In this document: positions 6,753 through 7,256 of the stretch, in pieces
How positions within the stretch are numbered: position 1 is the first letter of the stretch
Layout of the letters: each line of letters begins with the position of its first letter
DNA from: Clostridia bacterium
GTDB taxonomy: Bacteria > Bacillota > Clostridia > Oscillospirales > Acutalibacteraceae
Direction: 5' to 3'
Length of the DNA stretch: 7,256 nt
Assembly (NCBI GenBank): GCA_017614275.1
Contig: JAGACE010000218.1
Location: 1 to 7,256 of the forward strand
Made by a program: the position numbers and the translations under genes
The notes under the pieces: generated by a model
The model's database searches: none
What the model was told of the DNA's origin: nothing
What the model saw: only the letters and a program-made list of their open reading frames with translations

Positions 6753-7256
6753 TCAGTTCGAAGTGCCGAGCAGCGCGGCGCCGATGATGCCGGCGTCGTT
6801 GCCGAGGGTGGCCGCACAGATCTTCGTCTGTCGTTTCGCGTGTTTCGTGTAGCGGAGCTCCGCGACTTTTTCCATCAGGGGCCCGATCAGGAAATCGCCC
6901 TGCCGGGAGATGCCGCCGCCGATGCAGAGGACCTCCGGCTGGAAGATGTTGATGAGGTCGGCGACGCCGGCGGCCAGATAGGTCGTGAAGCGGTCGAGGA
7001 CCTCCAGGGCGAGTGCATCGCCCTCATGCGCCGCGGTGAAGAGCACCAGGCCGTCCACCTTGTCCGGGTCTCCCTCGCAGAGGGCCCAGAGCCGGCTCGT
7101 TCTGTTCCGGTCTTTGTCCATCGCCTCCCGGGTCTGTCGGACCAGAGCGGCGGCGGACGCGTACTGTTCGAAGCAGCCCTTCCGTCCGCAGGGACAGGGG
7201 ATGCCGTCATAGTCGAGGGTCATGTGGCCGATCTCCCCCGCCGCGCCGTTGACGCC
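6753..7256 (-). CDS. glcK: ROK-family glucokinase, C-terminal half (partial)
   Basis: ROK glucokinases phosphorylate glucose with ATP to glucose 6-phosphate, feeding glycolysis. The last 167 residues are visible; about 150 N-terminal residues, including the ATP-binding DxGxT motif, lie beyond position 7256. Numbering from the window edge, GEIGH (7-11) and the cysteine motif CPCGRKGC (21-28) together form the family zinc site (His11, Cys21, Cys23, Cys28). Glu8, His11 and Glu30 (in CFEQYASA) are the expected sugar contacts. CIGGGIS near residue 125 and GNDAGIIGAALLG near the end are typical glucokinase endings. The family also holds fructokinases, N-acetylmannosamine kinases and ROK repressors. 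A glucose kinase is preferred because of the close match to Firmicute GlcK and the company of pfkA, but the specificity is inferred. The stop lies 26 nt before murB, probably in one transcript. Confidence 0.9.
   Translation of the reverse strand, partial: GVNGAAGEIGHMTLDYDGIPCPCGRKGCFEQYASAAALVRQTREAMDKDRNRTSRLWALCEGDPDKVDGLVLFTAAHEGDALALEVLDRFTTYLAAGVADLINIFQPEVLCIGGGISRQGDFLIGPLMEKVAELRYTKHAKRQTKICAATLGNDAGIIGAALLGTSN

Noticed and set aside
4925..6852. Plus-strand frames opposite rapZ, murB and the glucokinase (4925-5971, 5863-6852)
   Set aside because: They are in register with well-recognised minus-strand genes and read as mirror-image biased composition; no motif or convincing ribosome binding site supports them.

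Overview
The window is a compact, GC-rich bacterial segment in which every gene I can support lies on the minus strand. Transcription runs from high to low coordinates. In that order the genes are the C-terminal half of an ROK-family glucokinase (6753-7256, cut by the window edge), murB (5806-6726), rapZ/yvcJ (4961-5818), whiA (4006-4947), dnaE (501-3992) and the N-terminal part of pfkA (1-438, cut by the other edge). No RNA genes, mobile elements, CRISPR arrays or long repeats were seen, and there is no gene-free stretch over 300 bases.

The order murB-rapZ-whiA-dnaE-pfkA, strong AGGAGG-type ribosome binding sites and the WhiA and DnaE sequence style point to a high-GC Firmicute of class Clostridia, possibly close to Oscillospiraceae/Ruminococcaceae. 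This placement comes from gene order and recognised protein style, not from a database search.

The junctions are tight. glcK and murB are 26 nt apart, and murB and rapZ overlap by 13 nt. The rapZ-whiA and whiA-dnaE junctions share one layout: stop codon, abutting GGAGGTG, six more bases, start. This fits a translationally coupled operon. The only open intergenic stretch is the AT-rich 62 nt between dnaE and pfkA. It carries a good housekeeping promoter, TTGACA-N18-TACAAT, whose -35 box contains the dnaE stop codon, so pfkA probably has its own transcription start as well as any read-through.

Functionally, two sugar kinases of upper glycolysis (glucokinase and phosphofructokinase) bracket a peptidoglycan precursor enzyme (MurB), a nucleotide-binding regulator with a sugar-phosphate-related C-terminal domain (RapZ), a division/growth DNA-binding protein (WhiA) and a replicative polymerase (DnaE). 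The yvcK gene that commonly sits between rapZ and whiA in Firmicutes and Actinobacteria is absent here.

I found no clearly new biological system. The most notable points are an Asn at position 127 of PfkA, where the catalytic Asp is expected, the promoter built over the dnaE stop codon, and the missing yvcK. Start codons of whiA and dnaE were moved three codons inward from the longest reading frames, because the outer GTG codons lie inside the Shine-Dalgarno sequences.
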